The notes below the pieces were generated by a model. It was given only the letters and a program-made list of their open reading frames with translations, was not told the origin of the DNA and searched no databases. From Halothece sp. MAG (GTDB taxonomy: Bacteria > Cyanobacteriota > Cyanobacteriia > Cyanobacteriales > Rubidibacteraceae), in contig JAHEOB010000279.1 of NCBI GenBank assembly GCA_018610095.1, forward strand, positions 1 to 5,059: a stretch of DNA of 5,059 nucleotides, written 5' to 3'. Positions 4,650 through 5,059 of the stretch are shown in pieces (the stretch's first letter is position 1; the number at the start of each line of letters is the position of its first letter). The translations under genes and the position numbers were made by a program.

Positions 4650-5059
4650 ATGTTAGCTAATACCGAAATTAAAGATTTTGTTCAACAACAAAAAGCGTTT
4701 TTTGCAAGGGGAAAAACCCAAGAAATTGAATTTCGCAAGGAAAAATTAAAACGGCTTAAACAAGCAATTCATGATTATCAAAAAGAGATTAATGAAGCGA
4801 TTTTTCAAGATTTAGGAAAATCGGAATTTGAAAGCAATCTCACTGAAGTTTTACTCGTTTTAGAAGAACTTGATTATAATTTAAAGCATTTAAAAAATTG
4901 GAGTCAACCGAAACCCGTTAAACCCTCGATTAAATTTTTTCCCTCTAACGCTTTTATTGTTCCGGAACCTTTAGGCAATGTTTTAATTATTAGTCCTTGG
5001 AATTATCCGTTTAATTTAGCAATTATGCCTTTAATTGGCGCGATCGCGGCTGGCAATTG
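4650..5059 (+). CDS. Aldehyde dehydrogenase, N-terminal part (cut by window end)
   Basis: The first 136 residues of an NAD(P)-dependent aldehyde dehydrogenase are present; the frame is still open at the window end, and family members are about 450-490 residues. The N-terminal helices (RKEKLKRLKQAI, then EAIFQDLGKSEFES) followed by KNWSQPKPV, EPLGNVLIISPWNYPFNL and PLIGAIAAGN are typical of the class 3 (fatty or long-chain aldehyde) branch. Asn118 in SPWNYPF is the conserved oxyanion-hole asparagine; the catalytic cysteine and glutamate lie beyond the window. Cyanobacterial members act on fatty or apocarotenoid-type aldehydes, but the substrate here is inference. The ATG lies 2 bp after the kinase stop with no ribosome binding site of its own beyond the kinase end, consistent with translational coupling. 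The coding sequence is visibly more A/T-rich than the kinase. A HIP1 octamer lies at 5040-5047. Confidence 0.93.
   Translation, partial: MLANTEIKDFVQQQKAFFARGKTQEIEFRKEKLKRLKQAIHDYQKEINEAIFQDLGKSEFESNLTEVLLVLEELDYNLKHLKNWSQPKPVKPSIKFFPSNAFIVPEPLGNVLIISPWNYPFNLAIMPLIGAIAAGN

Overview
The window is cyanobacterial. It contains petG (a cytochrome b6f subunit), a membrane-anchored cytochrome c of the CytM type, and five copies of the HIP1 octamer GCGATCGC (274-281, 1351-1358, 1822-1829, 4307-4314, 5040-5047), a repeat typical of many cyanobacterial genomes. The DNA is moderately A/T-rich. I cannot name the genus from this sequence alone.

Layout. Positions 1-197 hold the 3' end of a small coding region that is open at the end but has no intact start; it may be a broken gene. 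A short intergenic region with a good sigma70-type promoter leads to an exporter-type ABC half-transporter (373-2100, +, TTG start). Convergent with it, only 17 bp away, is the cytM-like gene (2118-2516, -, GTG start). CytM and petG (3027-3128, +) are divergent, and the roughly 510 bp between them is unusually structured. It carries two matching 31-nt hairpins (2672-2702 and 2960-2990) and, before the second one, sequence resembling the right end and omega RNA of TnpB-bearing IS200/IS605 elements. I read about 2657-3000 as a non-autonomous (MITE-like) IS200/IS605 derivative sitting directly upstream of petG. PetG itself was too short for a length-filtered ORF search but is clear by sequence.

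Downstream of petG, about 400 bp has no convincing gene. It holds a Fur-box-like palindrome (3158-3176) and a weak bidirectional terminator (3410-3433). Then come a receiver-histidine kinase hybrid (3526-4647, +) and, 2 bp after its stop, the start of an aldehyde dehydrogenase that runs off the window (4650-5059, +).

How the genes fit together. CytM and PetG both belong to thylakoid/cytoplasmic membrane electron transfer and share a divergent control region. The kinase and aldehyde dehydrogenase look like a translationally coupled operon, which suggests a link between a cytoplasmic signalling protein and aldehyde or redox stress metabolism. The ABC exporter is probably an independent unit. 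The most unusual part is the mobile-element-like RNA-forming insert that would form most of the petG leader if transcription starts at the upstream TATAAT.
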